From positions 1 to 49,600 of the forward strand of contig JAAVZU010000051.1 in the NCBI GenBank assembly GCA_022791815.1: 49,600 bases of DNA, in the 5' to 3' direction. Made by a program: the position numbers and the translations under genes. The stretch is from Lachnospiraceae bacterium (GTDB taxonomy: Bacteria > Bacillota > Clostridia > Lachnospirales > Lachnospiraceae). This document shows positions 49,575 through 49,600 of the stretch, piece by piece; the first letter of the stretch is position 1, and every line of letters begins with the position of its first letter. The notes beneath the pieces were generated by a model. It ran no database searches, was not told where the DNA came from, and worked only from the letters and a program-made list of their open reading frames with translations.

Positions 49575-49600
49575 CTGGTCAAGACCTCGACCTATTAGTA
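49575..49600 (-). rRNA. 23S ribosomal RNA, 3' end only
   Basis: Bases 49577-49600 read on the minus strand TACTAATAGGTCGAGGTC followed by TTGACC, the conserved 3' end of bacterial 23S rRNA. The rest of the gene lies beyond the window. The following spacer contains TGTGTAGTTTTGAAGGTA, as often seen after 23S in Lachnospiraceae. The exact mature 3' end is uncertain by a few bases. Confidence 0.85.

Noticed and set aside
1-49600. CRISPR arrays, insertion sequences, prophage or toxin-antitoxin genes
   Set aside because: No regularly spaced direct repeats, transposase, integrase or paired small toxin-antitoxin frames were seen; the repeats present are in-frame tandem repeats or isolated inverted repeats.

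Overview
The window looks like a chromosomal segment of an AT-rich, flagellated Firmicute of class Clostridia, most likely a Lachnospiraceae (Roseburia/Agathobacter-like). This rests on strong AGGAGG-type ribosome binding sites, Gram-positive fla/che gene content (FliY, CheC, CheD, SwrD, FlhF/FlhG), CodY, a YmxH/YlmC sporulation protein, and a typical spacer after the 23S gene. The genus is inference. Every convincing gene lies on the minus strand, so transcription runs from high to low coordinates.

Right end (49600 to about 45440): the last bases of a 23S rRNA gene with its terminator and no 5S gene behind it, a tRNA-Leu(CAG) with its own promoter and terminator, a GT2 glycosyltransferase, a ymxH-like PRC-barrel gene, nrdR, then comM overlapping dprA. 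topA and codY follow (45450 to 41369).

Centre (41300 to about 5060): one very long flagellar/chemotaxis cluster. It starts at an extended -10 promoter just below codY and runs flgB-flgC-fliE-fliF-fliG-fliH-fliI-fliJ-motE-fliK-flgD-(TIGR02530-type gene)-flgE-swrD-motA-motB-fliL-fliM-fliY-cheY-fliO-fliP-fliQ-fliR-flhB-flhA-flhF-flhG-pilZ-cheB-cheA-cheW-cheC-cheD-(membrane protein)-fliA-fapA-(small gene)-swrB-like-(MltG-N-like gene). It supplies the rod, MS ring, switch, export apparatus, hook, stator, chemotaxis core, a c-di-GMP effector and the late sigma factor. Most genes touch, overlap or are separated by a few tens of bases. Three gaps are larger and full of hairpins: cheW-cheC, fliL-fliM and flgE-swrD.

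Left end (4430 to 1): rpsB and tsf with their own promoter and a terminator, a polysaccharide deacetylase, and the N-terminal part of a very acidic, repeat-rich protein cut by the window edge. The order dprA-topA-codY-fla/che-sigma28-swrB-rpsB-tsf matches Bacillus subtilis as I know it, with trmFO-xerC-hslVU missing and motAB, pilZ, fapA and several small genes added.

The least explained content is non-coding. Two copies of a roughly 136-nt structured element lie at 2263-2398 and 28452-28588. They show compensatory changes in one helix that favour a minus-strand RNA. A separate, compact four-way-junction-like fold sits between fliL and fliM.
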